Assembly: GCA_005789645.1 (NCBI GenBank)
Contig: SXXH01000270.1
Location: 1 to 34,070 of the forward strand
Source: Planctomycetia bacterium
Lineage (GTDB): Bacteria; Planctomycetota; UBA1135; GCA-002686595
Length of the DNA stretch: 34,070 nucleotides
Direction of reading: 5' to 3'
Program-made: the position numbers and the translations under genes
Shown: piece after piece, positions 33,187-34,070 of the stretch
Position numbering within the stretch: position 1 is the stretch's first letter
Layout of the letters: every line of letters begins with the position of its first letter
Notes under the pieces: model-generated
What the model saw: the letters and a program-made list of their open reading frames with translations, nothing else
What the model was told of the DNA's origin: nothing
Databases searched by the model: none

Positions 33187-34070
33187 ATGTTCGAGACACT
33201 GACCGAGCGACTGTCCAGCGCCTTTTCCTTCCTGCGCGGCAAGAAGGAGCTGACCGAGGAGAACATCGACGAGGGCCTGCGCCAAGTGCGCCAGGCGCTG
33301 CTCGAGGCCGATGTCAACTACAAGGTCGTCGGCGACTTCGTCGAACGCGTGCGCGCGCGCGTCGTCGGCCAGAAGACGCTCTCGGGCGTCGATCCGAGCC
33401 AGCAGTTCGTCGGCGCCTTCCACAAGGAGCTGGTCGAGCTCCTCGGCGGTGGCGCGCAGCGCGTCGAATTCGCCAAGAACGGACCGACGGTCGTGCTCAT
33501 GGCCGGCCTGCAAGGCGCGGGCAAGACCACGACCTGCGCCAAGCTCGCCAAGTTCTACCGCGAGAAGCATGGCAAGCGCCCGTTGCTCGTCGCGGCGGAC
33601 GTCAAGCGTCCGGCGGCCGTCGAGCAGTTGCAGGTGCTGGGCAAGAAGCTCGGACTGCCCGTGTTCCACGAACCCGGACTTGGTCCGATCGATCAATGCG
33701 TGCGCGGCGTCGCCGCGGCGCGCGTCGGCGGCAACGACCTCGTCATCCTCGACACCGCCGGCCGCTTGCACGTCGACGCCGAGCTGATGGACGAGGTGGC
33801 GGCGATCGCGCGCGCCACCAACCCCAACGCGACGCTGCTCGTCGTCGACGCCATGAGCGGGCAGGACGCCGTGTCTTCGGCGCAGGCCTTCCACGCGAAG
33901 CTGGCCTTGACCGGCGTCGTGCTGACGAAGACCGATGGCGACGCGCGCGGTGGAGCCGCCGTGTCTCTGCGCGCCGTCACCGGGCGGCCGATCCTGTTCG
34001 TCGGCACGGGCGAGACCATCGACGCGCTCGACGCGTTCCATCCCGATCGCATGGCCGGCCGCATCCTCGG
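33187..34070 (+). CDS. ffh: Signal recognition particle protein Ffh (partial, 3' end outside window)
   Basis: The first ~294 residues of the SRP54 GTPase. The N domain (~1-88) starts MFETLTERLSSAFSFLRGKK. The G domain has P-loop GLQGAGKTT (107-115), with Ala where GLQGSGKTT is usual, then the AADVKRPAAVEQL I-box, LDTAGRLHVD and TKTDGDARGG (usually TKLDGDARGG). The M domain, which binds signal sequences and 4.5S RNA, lies beyond the right edge. The ALLEADVNYKVV stretch distinguishes Ffh from FtsY. Confidence 0.96.
   Translation, partial: MFETLTERLSSAFSFLRGKKELTEENIDEGLRQVRQALLEADVNYKVVGDFVERVRARVVGQKTLSGVDPSQQFVGAFHKELVELLGGGAQRVEFAKNGPTVVLMAGLQGAGKTTTCAKLAKFYREKHGKRPLLVAADVKRPAAVEQLQVLGKKLGLPVFHEPGLGPIDQCVRGVAAARVGGNDLVILDTAGRLHVDAELMDEVAAIARATNPNATLLVVDAMSGQDAVSSAQAFHAKLALTGVVLTKTDGDARGGAAVSLRAVTGRPILFVGTGETIDALDAFHPDRMAGRIL

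Overview
The window is about 34 kb of very GC-rich bacterial chromosome. Genes are dense, on both strands, and often coupled by GTGA, ATGA or TGATG stop-start overlaps. Many products are predicted lipoproteins with lipobox cysteines. One gene fuses tetratricopeptide repeats to two RNA polymerase alpha C-terminal domains. Together with GTG starts, few clear Shine-Dalgarno sites, MurA and the other housekeeping genes, this best fits a free-living high-GC Planctomycetota lineage. That placement is an inference; no rRNA is present to prove it. I see no phage, insertion sequence or CRISPR array.

Layout. Positions 1-2977 (minus strand): pruA (1-pyrroline-5-carboxylate dehydrogenase), a half-length GDT1/UPF0016 cation transporter and a Tm-1-like UPF0261 protein that runs off the left edge. 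Positions 3200-9020 (plus): a compact six-gene operon of coiled-coil lipoprotein, prenyltransferase-type toroid, EboA, EboB (TatD-like), alkaline-phosphatase-superfamily lipoprotein and MORN/YwqK lipoprotein. This is the most unusual locus, a rearranged ebo-like cluster. A tRNA-Ile with a UAU anticodon follows at 9117-9192. Positions 9219-11045 (minus): an amidohydrolase and an FkbM methyltransferase. Positions 11131-14404 (plus): a PTPS-III-like pterin synthase and a three-gene ABC exporter. Positions 14383-16339 (minus): a gluzincin-like lipoprotein and a PPC-domain lipoprotein.

Positions 16549-19089 (plus): a family-9 glycosyltransferase and miaB. Positions 19237-22439 (minus): a right-handed beta-helix lipoprotein and a YncE-like beta-propeller lipoprotein. 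mdh (minus) and ribD (plus) diverge around 23.7 kb. A thioredoxin-like exported protein (minus) and a large TPR lipoprotein with an HEEGH motif (plus) diverge at 26.3 kb. Positions 28797-30765 (minus): the TPR-alphaCTD protein and ruvA. Positions 31255-34070 (plus): a HIT protein, murA and the start of ffh.

Small-scale structure. A 20-bp palindromic element occurs twice, each time between convergent gene ends. TA(G/C)NNT hexamers recur just upstream of starts, sometimes only 6-8 nt away, which suggests leaderless transcripts. Three ATGA stop-start junctions spaced exactly 20 nt lie between the ABC ATPase and its permease. Short perfect tandem repeats lie in intergenic DNA at 19191-19229 and 22527-22582.
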